Assembly (NCBI RefSeq): GCF_014205075.1
Contig: NZ_JACHMU010000001.1
Span: 682,001-746,000 of the forward strand
Origin: Microbacterium ginsengiterrae
GTDB lineage: Bacteria; Actinomycetota; Actinomycetes; Actinomycetales; Microbacteriaceae
Reading direction: 5' to 3'
DNA: 64,000 nucleotides
Of the stretch, positions 1 to 8,312 are shown piece after piece. Each line of letters starts with the position of its first letter. Position 1 is the first letter of the stretch. The notes below the pieces were generated by a model. It was not told the origin of the DNA and searched no databases. It saw only the letters and a list, made by a program, of their open reading frames with translations. The translations under genes were made by a program, and so were the position numbers.

Positions 1-90
1 TTCGTGCTCATCAGGGGTTTCGCAGGCGCGCGAATGCGCGCCGCAAGATCATCGGGCGCAGGTAGCGCGCGATGCGATCGGTATGTCGAG

Positions 91-126
91 GCGAGGGGAT
101 GCCGACGGTGCCGTGCATCCCCTCGC
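91..126 (-). terminator. Terminator hairpin after the MFS transporter gene
   Basis: A perfect 12-bp inverted repeat (91-102 with 115-126, arms GCGAGGGGATGC and its complement) with a 12-base loop lies 4 bases past the stop codon of the minus-strand MFS gene. There is no long U-run, as is common in high-GC actinobacteria. It closes the sugar-acid cluster. In 1-90 I see no gene that I can support. Confidence 0.75.
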
Positions 127-130
127 GGGC

Positions 131-1507
131 TCAGTGCCCCGGTGCCGGAGCGTTCTCCTCCAGCAGTGCGTCGGCCTTCGCGCTGAAGAAGCGCGTCGCC
201 CACATCATCACAGCGGCGAGGAAGGCGAACGCTCCGAGCGAAACGACGCCCCATGCCCCGCTGTCCGTCGGAATCGACTCGTTGATTCCGGTGCGCATGA
301 TCGGAGCGACGAACCCACCGAGATTTCCGAGCGAGTTGATCAGGCCGATACCGGTCGCCGCGGCGGCACCGGTGAGGAACGACGTCGGGAACGACCACGT
401 GATCGGGCCGACCGAGAGGAATGCGCTCACCGCGACGGTGATCGCCACGATGCCGAGCAGGCTCTGCCCGTTCGCCCCGGCCCATGCCGACACGAGGATC
501 GCCGAACCGGTGACCAGGAAGAAGAGGGCACCCCACACGCGGCGGCGCTTGATGCTCGTCGCGTGTTTGCCGACGTAGTAGCAGGCGAACAGGCCGACCG
601 CCCACGGAATGGCGGAGACGAGGCCGACCTGCCAGCCGACCGACTGGCCGATGAGAGCGGACACCTGCTGCGGCAGGTAGAAGGTCGTCCCGTAGACGGC
701 GATCTGCAGGCAGAAGTAGATGACGGTGAAGTACCACACCTTCCAGCTCAGCAGCGCGGCGCCGATGCCTCGCGGCCCGTCCGACCCCTTGACCGTGTCC
801 TCGTGCTCCATGATCTGTCGCAGGGCGAGCTTCTCGGCATCCGAGAGGAACTTCGCCTTCTGCGGCGAATCGACGAGGAAGAAGAACGCGGCGACACCGG
901 CGACGACCGCCATCATGCCCTCGACGAAGAACATCACCTGCCATCCGGCCCACGGGGTCACCTGGTCTCCGAAGCTGATGAGTCCGCCGGACAGCGGCGC
1001 ACCGAGCATCTGCGAGAAGGGCTGGGCGAGGTAGAACAGCGCGAACATCTGAACGCGTCGCTTGTTCGGGAACCACTGCGACAGGAACATGATGACCCCG
1101 GGGAAGAGCCCCGCCTCGGTCACACCCAGCAGGAAGCGCAGGACGATGAACATCGTCTCGCCGTTCACGAAGGCGAACGCCGTGGCGACGATTCCCCAGG
1201 TGATGGCGATGCGCGCGAGCCAGAATCGCGCGCCGAACTTGTCCAGCAGCAGGTTCGAGGGGATCTCGAAGATCGCGTAGCCGATGAAGAAGATGCCGGC
1301 ACCGAGCGCATACGCTCCTGCGGTGATATTGCGGTCCATCTCGAGGGCCTGCTCCGCGAAGCCGACGTTGGTGCGGTCGAGGAACGCGACGAAGTACAGG
1401 ATGATGAGCATCGGCATCAGGCGGAACGTCGCCTTGCGGATGCCGCTGGCCAGGTGCGGACTGGCCAGCAGCGTCTGCGTGGTCGGGCCTGGTACGTGAT
1501 CGGACAC
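131..1507 (-). CDS. MFS transporter, anion:cation symporter (ACS) family
   Basis: A 458-residue secondary transporter with about 12 membrane helices. The start of the mature fold (LYFVAFLDRTNVGFA, about residues 37-51) and the segment GVTEAGLFPG (near 130) are typical of ACS-family members that import organic anions such as tartrate, glucarate, galactonate or phthalate. The start is GTG with an AAAGGAG ribosome site. It is the last gene of the minus-strand cluster that begins with the kinase at 8178, so it probably imports the substrate of that pathway. ACS specificity suggests that this substrate is an acid rather than a neutral polyol. The family is clear, but the substrate is inferred. Confidence 0.85.
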   Translation of the reverse strand: MSDHVPGPTTQTLLASPHLASGIRKATFRLMPMLIILYFVAFLDRTNVGFAEQALEMDRNITAGAYALGAGIFFIGYAIFEIPSNLLLDKFGARFWLARIAITWGIVATAFAFVNGETMFIVLRFLLGVTEAGLFPGVIMFLSQWFPNKRRVQMFALFYLAQPFSQMLGAPLSGGLISFGDQVTPWAGWQVMFFVEGMMAVVAGVAAFFFLVDSPQKAKFLSDAEKLALRQIMEHEDTVKGSDGPRGIGAALLSWKVWYFTVIYFCLQIAVYGTTFYLPQQVSALIGQSVGWQVGLVSAIPWAVGLFACYYVGKHATSIKRRRVWGALFFLVTGSAILVSAWAGANGQSLLGIVAITVAVSAFLSVGPITWSFPTSFLTGAAAATGIGLINSLGNLGGFVAPIMRTGINESIPTDSGAWGVVSLGAFAFLAAVMMWATRFFSAKADALLEENAPAPGH

Positions 1508-1547
1508 GTGACTCTCCTTTGAGTGGGGGTTCTTGGGACTGTTCAGA

Positions 1548-1658
1548 TCAGCCGACCAGCGATGGAATGATGAGCGCGAGGCCGACGCCCACGCAGATCA
1601 CGCCGAGAACGAGGAAGGCGATGCGGCCTTTGGACCAGGTGGGGGTCATGTCGGTCAC
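1548..1658 (-). CDS. Small single-span membrane protein (36 aa)
   Basis: A short ORF fits between the SDR gene and the MFS gene. It starts with GTG two bases after the SDR stop, or with ATG at 1649, and encodes a 36- or 33-residue peptide. It has a short polar N-terminus with W, K and R, then one hydrophobic helix (about residues 14-35, IAFLVLGVICVGVGLALIIP), then VG and the stop. It has no strong Shine-Dalgarno, so it would rely on coupling to SDR translation. The MFS gene follows 40 bases later with its own AAAGGAG site. It could be a small partner of the transporter. No function is assigned, and it might be an unexpressed spacer. Confidence 0.5.
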   Translation of the reverse strand: MTDMTPTWSKGRIAFLVLGVICVGVGLALIIPSLVG

Positions 1659-1660
1659 CG

Positions 1661-2431
1661 TCAGTGCATGTAGAGGCCGCCGTCGACGTTCAGGGTCTGA
1701 CCCGTCACGAAGCCGGCGTTCTCGCTGATGAGGTAGGCCACCGCGGCGGCGATGTCCGTCGGGGTTCCGATACGAGGCAGAACACCGTCTGCGGCCATCG
1801 CGGCCTTGCGCTCGTCCGTCAGCGTCCCGCCCATGATGTCGGTGTCGATGGGCCCCGGTGAGATCACGTTGGCGGTGATGCCGAGCGGACCGAGTTCACG
1901 GGCGATGGAGCGCATGAGACCGATGACGCCGGCCTTCGACGCCGAGTACGGCGTCTTGGAGAAGGTTCCTCCCCCGCGTTGCGCCGACACGGACGAGATG
2001 CCGACGATACGGCCGACCCGGTTCTCCGCCAGGGTGCGAGCGACGCGCTGGGTGATCCAGTGCACGCCTTCGAGGTTGATCGAGTTCACCCGGTGCCATT
2101 CCTCCGGCGTCACCTCGAGGTACGGCACGGGAGAGGAGACGCCGGCGAAGTTGACCAGCGCGACGGTCTGCGGCAACTCGGCCTCGATCGCGTCCACGGC
2201 GGCCACGGCCTGCTCGCGGTCGGCGACATCGGCGCCGACGCCGACCGCCCGGACGCCGTGCGCCTCGGCGACCTCGGCCGCGGTGCCGGCGGCCGCTTCG
2301 GCGTCGACGTCGATGATGCCGACGTTCCAGCCCTGTTCAGCCAGGTGGAACGCCGTGCCGCGGCCGATGCCGCGCGGGCTTGCGGCGCCCGTGAGGATGA
2401 CGGTGCGCTCGGTGGGGAATGTGACGGTCAT
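1661..2431 (-). CDS. Short-chain dehydrogenase/reductase (SDR)
   Basis: A 256-residue classical SDR that oxidises or reduces a hydroxyl with NAD(P). The nucleotide-binding glycine motif TGAASPRGIG lies at residues 14-23, the NAG-like segment VNFAG in the middle, and the catalytic serine (GISSVSAQ) is followed by YSASKAG. An acidic D-V-D after strand 2 suggests NAD preference. The FabG-like C-terminus ends in VDGGLYMH. It lies 14 bases after the 3-hydroxyacyl-CoA-dehydrogenase-like gene in the same operon, so it probably oxidises a sugar acid or polyol intermediate. Its exact substrate cannot be read from the sequence. Confidence 0.85.
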   Translation of the reverse strand: MTVTFPTERTVILTGAASPRGIGRGTAFHLAEQGWNVGIIDVDAEAAAGTAAEVAEAHGVRAVGVGADVADREQAVAAVDAIEAELPQTVALVNFAGVSSPVPYLEVTPEEWHRVNSINLEGVHWITQRVARTLAENRVGRIVGISSVSAQRGGGTFSKTPYSASKAGVIGLMRSIARELGPLGITANVISPGPIDTDIMGGTLTDERKAAMAADGVLPRIGTPTDIAAAVAYLISENAGFVTGQTLNVDGGLYMH

Positions 2432-2445
2432 CGTCGATGCTCCGA

Positions 2446-3414
2446 TCAGTGGGCGGGGTGGATGGGGGCGGGGCCGAGCTCATCCATGAGCTTCTTGATG
2501 GCCACGTACGCCTTGTTGCGGTACGCGATCAGCTCAGGAGTGCGGTCCGCCGGCACGTCGAGGAATCCGGCACCGGTCTTCGTGCCGAGCTTGCCTGCGG
2601 AGACGAGGTCGTCGAGGATCTTCGGCGTCGCGAAGCGCTCGGGGAACTCGGTCTGCAGCGAGGCGTAGCAGAACGAGTAGACGTCGAGGCCCGCCATGTC
2701 GGCGATCGCGAAGGGGCCGAACACCGGAAGACGGAACCCGAAGGTGGTGCGGACGATGGTGTCGATGTCCTCGGGGGATGCGACGCCCTCTTCGACCAGC
2801 TGGGTCGCCTCATGGAACAGCGCGTACTGCAGACGGTTGAGCACGAACCCGGTGGCGTCCTTGATGCGTGCGGTCTCCTTGCCGGTCGCGGCGACCAGCT
2901 GCTCGACGACAGGAAGGATCGCCTCGTCGGTATCAGCGTGCGGGATCAGTTCGACGCCGGGGATGAACGGCGCCGGATTGGAGAAGTGCACACCGAGGAA
3001 GCGCTCCGGGTTGACGACGGCTTCGGCGAGCTTTCCGATGAGGATCGTCGAGGTGTTGCTGCCGATGATCGCGTCGGGTGCTGCCGCCTCCGAGATGCGG
3101 CGAAGCGTGGCGTGCTTGATCTCGATCTTCTCCGGGACGGCCTCCTCGATGAAGGAAGCCCCGGCGACGGCATCCTCGATCGTCGCCGCGCTGACGCGCT
3201 CGGCGATGATCGTCGCGGCATCAGCCGGGAACAGGCCGTCGGCGGCGAACTGACCTGCCTCCTCGATGAGTCGTGCGAGGTTCTTCTGGGCGACCTCGAT
3301 GTCGACATCCGCGATGCGCACGTCGGCGCCGGAGAGAGCGAGGGACTGAGCGATGCCCCCGCCCATGTAGCCGCTGCCGATGACGGCGTAGACGGGACGT
3401 TCCTGGGTGGTCAT
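2446..3414 (-). CDS. 3-hydroxyacyl-CoA dehydrogenase family NAD-dependent dehydrogenase
   Basis: A 322-residue two-domain enzyme. The N-terminal Rossmann domain has GSGYMGGG at residues 13-20, the middle carries SNTSTI and VHFSNPAPFIPGVELI, which correspond to the family's catalytic histidine region (HFFNP in acyl-CoA enzymes), and the C-terminal half is the helical dimerisation domain. Members of this family outside fatty-acid metabolism include L-gulonate 3-dehydrogenase and carnitine dehydrogenase, which make beta-keto acids. No thiolase or enoyl-CoA hydratase is nearby, so a sugar-acid substrate is more likely than an acyl-CoA. The start at 3414 has AAGGAG seven bases upstream. A longer in-frame extension exists but lacks a ribosome site. 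Confidence 0.8.
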   Translation of the reverse strand: MTTQERPVYAVIGSGYMGGGIAQSLALSGADVRIADVDIEVAQKNLARLIEEAGQFAADGLFPADAATIIAERVSAATIEDAVAGASFIEEAVPEKIEIKHATLRRISEAAAPDAIIGSNTSTILIGKLAEAVVNPERFLGVHFSNPAPFIPGVELIPHADTDEAILPVVEQLVAATGKETARIKDATGFVLNRLQYALFHEATQLVEEGVASPEDIDTIVRTTFGFRLPVFGPFAIADMAGLDVYSFCYASLQTEFPERFATPKILDDLVSAGKLGTKTGAGFLDVPADRTPELIAYRNKAYVAIKKLMDELGPAPIHPAH

Positions 3415-3440
3415 TTTTCGTCTCCTTGGATCGGATGCGG

Positions 3441-4388
3441 TCAGTTCTGAGCGGACTCTGGAAGAAGCGTGCGCAGGTAGTCGCGGTTGGTCGCGCAGAC
3501 GCCGAGGCTGTCTCCGCCGTACTGCTCCATCAGGAACGGGCCGTTGAAGCCCAGCTCGATGGCGCGCGAGACCGTCTCGCGGTAGTTGATGAGGCCGAGC
3601 TCCATGCTCGTGGGCACGGAGGTCTGCCACGACCCGTCGGCGGACTCGTCGCGGGTGTAGTTCTTCACATGCCAGTAGTTCGCATACGGGAGCGTCTTCT
3701 CGTGCATCTCGAGCCAGTCCTCGATCGGACGGTGCAGACGGATGAGGTTCGCGATGTCGGGGTTGAGGCCGACGTTGTCGAGGCCGATCTCCTCGATCAG
3801 GCGAACCGCGCTGTCCGCCGTGCCGAGGTACGTGTCCTCGTACATCTCCAGGGACATCGGCAGACCGACGGATGCTGCGTGCTCACCGAGTTCGCGCAGA
3901 CGCGTCACCGCGAGCGCCCGGGTGTCCGCGTCGTCGGGATCGACAGGGCCCTGTGCGGTCCAGAACCACAGCGCCTTGCGCTGAGCCTCCGTGAACGGCT
4001 GGTGCAGGCCCGTCGAGAAGATCTTCATCCCCATCTCAGCGGCCGCGTCGATCGCGCGGTGCGCGTAGGCGAGGTTCTGCTCGCCCTTCCCCGGCTCGAT
4101 CACGCTCTGGCGCTGGACGTGCGCCGAGATCAGATCGATGCCGTGGCGGCGCGCGACAGCGGTCAGCTCTCCGCGCCGCGCGGGGGTCAGATCTGCCGGC
4201 CGGATGTGGCTGTCGGCGATCTCCACGGCGTCGAATCCCACGCTCGCGACCCGGCGGAAGATGCCGTCCCACACGTCGGGGCTGGCGTCGTGCAGGCGCG
4301 TGCCGTCCCGCAGCACCGGTGAGAATCCGTGCATGCAGACGGCGATGGGCCAGGTCTCACGGGTGTGAGGTTGTGCGGGTGCAGCCAT
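3441..4388 (-). CDS. Xylose-isomerase-like TIM-barrel protein, candidate sugar-acid decarboxylase or isomerase
   Basis: A 315-residue metal-dependent barrel of the AP-endonuclease 2/xylose isomerase-like family. The likely metal ligands are E181 (LEMYED), D211 (NPDIAN), H240 (YWHVKN) and E288 (LMEQYG). Members include isomerases, epimerases and the 3-oxo-isoapionate decarboxylase OiaC, which makes L-erythrulose. With an L-erythrulose-type kinase and isomerases in the same cluster, a decarboxylase role of that kind is an attractive inference but is not proven. I chose the ATG at 4388 because GGAG lies six bases upstream. An ATG at 4433 would overlap the putative GntR operator and has no ribosome site. 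Confidence 0.75.
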   Translation of the reverse strand: MAAPAQPHTRETWPIAVCMHGFSPVLRDGTRLHDASPDVWDGIFRRVASVGFDAVEIADSHIRPADLTPARRGELTAVARRHGIDLISAHVQRQSVIEPGKGEQNLAYAHRAIDAAAEMGMKIFSTGLHQPFTEAQRKALWFWTAQGPVDPDDADTRALAVTRLRELGEHAASVGLPMSLEMYEDTYLGTADSAVRLIEEIGLDNVGLNPDIANLIRLHRPIEDWLEMHEKTLPYANYWHVKNYTRDESADGSWQTSVPTSMELGLINYRETVSRAIELGFNGPFLMEQYGGDSLGVCATNRDYLRTLLPESAQN

Positions 4389-4433
4389 GACGACTCCATT
4401 GACGTGGAGATCCGCCGATCGACGAATCTTCAT

Positions 4434-4449
4434 AGATCCTATAGGAAAT
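4434..4449. promoter_or_regulatory. Putative GntR operator, copy 1
   Basis: The 16-mer AGATCCTATAGGAAAT contains the perfect 10-base palindrome TCCTATAGGA (4437-4446). The identical 16-mer recurs at 8225-8240. Both lie 46-47 bases before a start codon. On the minus strand a TTGCGC-N16-TAGGAT promoter for the TIM-barrel gene can be drawn through it, so a bound repressor would cover the -10 box. A second palindrome, ATCACGTGAT, abuts it at 4448-4457. FadR-type GntR proteins bind short palindromes of this kind. Confidence 0.7.
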
Positions 4450-4497
4450 CACGTGATGCGCAAGGCTCGTGCGAAGAGGCCTGCCAGCCCCTCCTGG

Positions 4498-5214
4498 TCA
4501 GCCGCGCGCGAGGTCGAGCGAGCGCGCACGCACCTGCTCGATGTGGTGGCGCATGAGGGCCTCCGGCGCATCAGGGTCATCGCCGGCGAACGCCTCGGCG
4601 ATCGCCTCGTGCTCGGCGATCGCCTCGCGGACGTCGGTGACACCGTGCAGCACGGACTGCCGCATGCGGTGCAGCTGCGCACCGAGCGACTCCGACATCT
4701 CGTTCAGGTAGCGATTGCCGCAATGGTGGAAGACGACGCGGTGGAAGTCCGCGTCGGCAGCGAAGTACGCGGTGGTCAATTCGACATCCGTCGAGCCCGC
4801 ACGCAGCGCAGTGATCACCTGCTCACCGATCTGGCGATGGGTGTCCTCGGCCGCACGCAGTTCGCTCAGCATCTCCGGCGACGCGGGGGTCGCGAGCCTG
4901 GCGGCATGCGACTCGAGCATGAGGCGCGCATCGAACAACTCGCGCAGCTGCTGCGCACCGAGCGGTGGCGCCACGCGGTATCCCTTCAGCGCCTCGCGCG
5001 TGACCAGCCCGGTTCGTTCGAGCTGCACCATCGCTTCCCGCACGGGGGTCTGCGACACACTCAGCTGACGAGCGATCGTGTCGATGGACAGTCGAGCGCC
5101 CGGCGCAGCGTCACCGCTGAGCAGCAGCTGCAGAATGCGCTCGTACACATGGTCCCGCAGTCCTCTGCGCTCGATCGTGTCGTCGAGCCCCTTCAGGCCT
5201 CCACCGGTCCCCAT
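4498..5214 (-). CDS. GntR family regulator, FadR/FCD subfamily
   Basis: A 238-residue transcription factor. A winged helix-turn-helix (about residues 18-80, with LSVSQTPVREAMVQLERTGLV) is followed by an all-helical FCD effector domain. Likely metal ligands of that domain are the D and H of ADFHRVVFHH, the H of AEHEAIAEA and the HH of MRHHIEQV. FadR-type members are usually repressors released by a metabolite of the pathway beside them. The gene lies inside the cluster, 28 bases after the TIM-type isomerase gene. The matching operator candidates are at 4434 and 8225. The ligand is unknown but is probably a sugar acid or a phosphate of the pathway. Confidence 0.9.
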   Translation of the reverse strand: MGTGGGLKGLDDTIERRGLRDHVYERILQLLLSGDAAPGARLSIDTIARQLSVSQTPVREAMVQLERTGLVTREALKGYRVAPPLGAQQLRELFDARLMLESHAARLATPASPEMLSELRAAEDTHRQIGEQVITALRAGSTDVELTTAYFAADADFHRVVFHHCGNRYLNEMSESLGAQLHRMRQSVLHGVTDVREAIAEHEAIAEAFAGDDPDAPEALMRHHIEQVRARSLDLARG

Positions 5215-5242
5215 ACGTCGGTCACTCTCCCTCGCCCACTGG

Positions 5243-5992
5243 TCAGGCCGCCAGTGGCCTCACTTCATCGAGGATCTCACGGAAGGCCTCCGGGTCATGC
5301 GCGAAGCGACCGAGGAACAGGCCGTCGACACTGTCGGCGATCTGCGTGAGCAGCCCAGGCCCGGCGCTGCCTCCGTAGATCACCCGTGCGGACACGCCCT
5401 CCTGCTCGAGGTGGTCGGAGAGCAGTGCGCACACGCCGCGGATGTGATCGGCGCCGGCCGGCTCAGGGGCACCGATCGCCCACAGCGGCTCGTACGCCAC
5501 CACCACCGGGGCCGACACCCCTGCCGCGGCAGCCTCCCGCAGCCCGGAGCGGACCTGCGCGATGCAGGCCTCTGCGGCAGCCGCCGCATCCTGCCGCTCC
5601 GCCTCTCCGACGCACAGCAACGGAGTGAGTCCGTTGCGCAACGCGGCGTGCACCTTCCTGGCGACGATCTCGTCGGTCTCACCGAACATCCGGCGGCGCT
5701 CCGCGTGACCGACCTCCACGAACTCGCACCCGAGTTCCGCGAGAACCGCACCCGAGACCTCACCGGTGAACGCGCCGGCATCCTCCGTCGCGAGGTCCTG
5801 CGCCCCGACCGCGAGTCGCCCACCGTGCTCGACGGCCGCGGGAATGGACGGATACTGCGGCATCACGAAGGCGGTCACTGCGGGCGCTGCCGGATGCTCG
5901 TCGAGGATCCGGGCGACGGCGCGCACCCAGTCAACCGTCTGCGCGTGACTGAAGTACATCTTCAGGCTCGCGCCGATCAGCAGCGGCCGCAT
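5243..5992 (-). CDS. Triosephosphate-isomerase-family enzyme, probable L-erythrulose-1-phosphate isomerase
   Basis: A 249-residue TIM with the catalytic residues K11 (ASLKMYF), H96 (EVGHAERR) and E168 (AYEPLWAIG). The usual asparagine two positions before the lysine is replaced by S9, a change I associate with the tetrulose-phosphate members (EryH/LerI type) rather than the glycolytic enzyme. The setting supports this: it sits between an RpiB-type isomerase (7 bases away) and a GntR regulator, not with gap and pgk. The proposed reaction is L-erythrulose-1-phosphate to D-erythrulose-4-phosphate. The fold is certain and the substrate is inferred from context. Confidence 0.8.
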   Translation of the reverse strand: MRPLLIGASLKMYFSHAQTVDWVRAVARILDEHPAAPAVTAFVMPQYPSIPAAVEHGGRLAVGAQDLATEDAGAFTGEVSGAVLAELGCEFVEVGHAERRRMFGETDEIVARKVHAALRNGLTPLLCVGEAERQDAAAAAEACIAQVRSGLREAAAAGVSAPVVVAYEPLWAIGAPEPAGADHIRGVCALLSDHLEQEGVSARVIYGGSAGPGLLTQIADSVDGLFLGRFAHDPEAFREILDEVRPLAA

Positions 5993-5999
5993 GAGGGGA

Positions 6000-6455
6000 T
6001 CAGACTCCTTCGTACGCGCAGATCTCCTGCACCTTCTCGGCCGAGGCGCTGCTCGGGTCGAAGGTGTAGGTGAGCCACTCGGATGCGAGACGCCGAGCGA
6101 GCTCGATGCCGATGACACGCTGCCCCATGCAGAGCACCTGTGCGTCGTTCGACAGCACGGAGCGCTCGACGCTGAACGAGTCATGAGCGGTGACGGCACG
6201 AATGCCGGCGACCTTGTTCGCCGCGATCGCGACGCCCAGCCCTGTGCCGCAGATGAGGATCGCGCGATCCGCTTCGCCGGCTGCGACCTTCTCCCCCGCC
6301 GCAGTGGCGATGCCGGGGTAGTTCGTGTGGCTGTCCGCATCCACGCCGACGTCCAGCACGGACTCGACGAGAGGGTTGGCGAGCAGGTCCGCCTTGATGC
6401 GTTCCTTGTATTCGTAGCCCGCGTCGTCCGAGCCGATCACCAGTCGAAGTGCCAT
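6000..6455 (-). CDS. RpiB-family isomerase, probable D-erythrulose-4-phosphate isomerase
   Basis: A 151-residue RpiB/LacAB-type sugar-phosphate isomerase. The catalytic cysteine is C69 in CGTGLG, followed by H91 and the ND pair at 103-104 ([10 protein letters not shown]). The family's N-terminal D-H-x-G motif reads D-D-A-G here, which departs from ribose-5-phosphate isomerase. EryI and DerI of tetritol pathways are RpiB relatives that convert D-erythrulose-4-phosphate to D-erythrose-4-phosphate, which fits the neighbours. The start at 6455 is one base after the kinase stop. An in-frame ATG at 6464 overlaps the kinase end. GGAAGGGA serves as the ribosome site. Confidence 0.8.
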   Translation of the reverse strand: MALRLVIGSDDAGYEYKERIKADLLANPLVESVLDVGVDADSHTNYPGIATAAGEKVAAGEADRAILICGTGLGVAIAANKVAGIRAVTAHDSFSVERSVLSNDAQVLCMGQRVIGIELARRLASEWLTYTFDPSSASAEKVQEICAYEGV

Positions 6456-6456
6456 G

Positions 6457-8178
6457 TCATTCATTCCCTTCCAGGATGTCGAGGACGGTGTGAGCGATGA
6501 GCGCGAAGGAGACCGCGCCGGGGTCAGGGGTGCCGAGGCTCTTGTCACCGTGCGAGCGCGCACGGCCGAGCTTGGCAGTGAGGTCGGCGGTGGACTTCGC
6601 CGCACGATCGGCGGTGTCGGCAGCATCCGACCACGCGGGAACGAGCTCGGTCCCCGCCGCGACGAGTTCGGCGAGACGGTCGGCGAACGGGACGATCGCA
6701 TCGATCATCGTCTTGTCACCCACCTTTGCCTTGCCGAAGGACATCACCGCGTCCTTCATGGCGGTGACGCCCGCGGCGATCCGCGCCGCATCCACCTCGG
6801 CATCGTCACCGAGCGTCGCGCCGAGCGCGACGAGCATCTCGCCCCAGATCGCGCCGGACGTGCCGCCGCCCTTGTCGGCCCAGGCGTCGCCCGCCTGCTG
6901 AAGCGTGGTGCGAGCGCCGGCACCGGCAGCCGCCGACGAGGATGCCGCAGCAGCAGCAGCCTTGCTGCCGCGCTGCATGCCGATCCCGTGGTCGCCGTCG
7001 CCAGCGATGCGGTCGATGCGGCCCAGCTCATCGGCCTGCGCGTCGAGCATCGCGGCGATGGCGGTCATCGCCCGGTCGATCGTCGTCGCCGCCTCGCGGG
7101 ACGCGTCGCTCGCCGGCCCGATGACGACCTCTTCCTCGACGACTTCCACATCGTCGACCGCGATCCTGCCCTCGACCGCTCCGCGCCGGAAGGCCGGAGT
7201 GTCGCACGGGGCATGCCACAGGGGCTCGATCTCGTCGTCGAGCCACAGCAGCGTGAGCGAGACGCCGGCCATGTCGAAGCTCGTGCAGAACTCCCCCACC
7301 TCCGGCGAGACGACGACGATCCCCGCCTCGGCGAGCAGCCGGTCGATCTCCGCGTACACGACGTACAGCTCTTCGTACTTGACGCTGCCGAGCCCGTTGA
7401 GGATCGGGACGACGCGTGCGCCGTCCGCGTCGACGCCGTCCGGGATCTCGGCGAGGAGCGAGGAGACGAACAACTCGGCGAGCCCGGCCGCCGTCGGCAC
7501 GTCGACCTCGTCGATGCCCGGCTCGCCATGGATGCCGAGCCCGACGGCCATCCGCCCTTCCGGCACGGTGAACAGCGGCTCATCCGCTCCTGGGAGCGTG
7601 CACCCTCCGAAGGCCACGCCGAGAGTCCTGGTGCGCGCGTTGGCGAGGAGGGCCAGCCGCTCGACGTCATCGAGGTCGAGCCCTGCTTCCGCCGCGGCAC
7701 CGGCGATCTTGAAGACGACGAGATCACCCGCGATACCCCGACGCTTCTCGATCTCCGCCTTGGGGGCGCTGGAGATGTCGTCGGTGACCAGGACGGTGCG
7801 GCAGTCGATGCCCGCCTCACGCATGCGCTCCTGCGCCTGGGTGAAGTGCAGGACGTCGCCCGCGTAGTTGCCGTAGCTCAGCAGCACGCCGCGTCCTTCG
7901 TTCGCCGCGACGGCGACGCTGTGCACCTGGTGCGCGGACGGTGACGCGAAGAGATTCCCCATCGCCGCGCCGTGCGCCAGCCCAGGACCGACGAGTCCGG
8001 CGAAGGCGGGATAGTGGCCGCTGCCCCCGCCGATCACGACGGACACCGTCGGCTCAGCACCGCGTGTCGAACGCACGACGCCCCCGGTGACCGGGCGCAC
8101 CCATCGAGCGGATGCCGCGGCGAAGCCGGCGGCGGACTCCTCCGCGAAGTCGTCCGGGTCGTTGAACAAGCGCGTCAT
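6457..8178 (-). CDS. DhaK-DhaL fusion kinase, probable erythrulose kinase
   Basis: A 573-residue ATP-dependent ketose kinase with both halves in one chain. The DhaK substrate domain has GGGSGHYP at residues 50-57 and the conserved GIHGEPG whose H217 would bind the keto group covalently. The DhaL nucleotide domain (about 380-573) carries [10 protein letters not shown]. Single-chain dihydroxyacetone kinases use ATP directly, and several relatives (LerK, DerK) phosphorylate L- or D-erythrulose. It is first in the cluster, next to TIM- and RpiB-type isomerases, so erythrulose is the more likely substrate than dihydroxyacetone. The putative GntR operator lies 46 bases upstream. Confidence 0.85.
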   Translation of the reverse strand: MTRLFNDPDDFAEESAAGFAAASARWVRPVTGGVVRSTRGAEPTVSVVIGGGSGHYPAFAGLVGPGLAHGAAMGNLFASPSAHQVHSVAVAANEGRGVLLSYGNYAGDVLHFTQAQERMREAGIDCRTVLVTDDISSAPKAEIEKRRGIAGDLVVFKIAGAAAEAGLDLDDVERLALLANARTRTLGVAFGGCTLPGADEPLFTVPEGRMAVGLGIHGEPGIDEVDVPTAAGLAELFVSSLLAEIPDGVDADGARVVPILNGLGSVKYEELYVVYAEIDRLLAEAGIVVVSPEVGEFCTSFDMAGVSLTLLWLDDEIEPLWHAPCDTPAFRRGAVEGRIAVDDVEVVEEEVVIGPASDASREAATTIDRAMTAIAAMLDAQADELGRIDRIAGDGDHGIGMQRGSKAAAAAASSSAAAGAGARTTLQQAGDAWADKGGGTSGAIWGEMLVALGATLGDDAEVDAARIAAGVTAMKDAVMSFGKAKVGDKTMIDAIVPFADRLAELVAAGTELVPAWSDAADTADRAAKSTADLTAKLGRARSHGDKSLGTPDPGAVSFALIAHTVLDILEGNE

Positions 8179-8224
8179 TGCGGTCTCCTCAGGAATGACA
8201 GGGGGGCACGACTGCGTCCCACGG

Positions 8225-8240
8225 AGATCCTATAGGAAAT
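8225..8240. promoter_or_regulatory. Putative GntR operator, copy 2
   Basis: The same 16-mer as at 4434-4449, with the palindrome TCCTATAGGA at 8228-8237. It lies 46 bases upstream of the kinase start at 8178, the same distance as copy 1 from its gene, and would overlap the -10 region. A 12-base palindrome, GGAGAGCTCTCC, lies further upstream at 8266-8277. This site would control the first promoter of the cluster. Confidence 0.7.
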
Positions 8241-8275
8241 GGGATCAAATCGACAGCGTGGGTACGGAGAGCTCT

Positions 8276-8303
8276 CCACCGCCCGTCGGCATGGCGGCGG
8301 TGG
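8276..8303 (-). terminator. Terminator hairpin after the NUDIX-like gene
   Basis: CCACCGCC at 8276-8283 pairs with GGCGGTGG at 8296-8303 across a 12-base loop, 9 bases past the stop of the minus-strand NUDIX-like gene. It would stop read-through into the sugar-acid cluster. Confidence 0.55.
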
Positions 8304-8312
8304 AAGGGCAGG

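Noticed and set aside
1..90. A possible gene start on the minus strand near position 11
   Set aside because: Only a few codons lie in the window and there is no ribosome site, so it cannot be supported.
83..1522. A 479-codon plus-strand frame across the MFS gene
   Set aside because: The minus strand has transporter helices and a ribosome site. The plus frame is charged low-complexity sequence.
4389..4433. An N-terminal extension of the TIM-barrel gene starting at 4433
   Set aside because: It would abut the putative operator and lacks a Shine-Dalgarno, whereas the ATG at 4388 has GGAG at a good distance.
5243..6455. The TIM-type and RpiB-type genes as the housekeeping tpiA and rpiB
   Set aside because: They lie in a regulated catabolic cluster with a kinase and a GntR protein, not with glycolytic genes, and both have altered active-site motifs.
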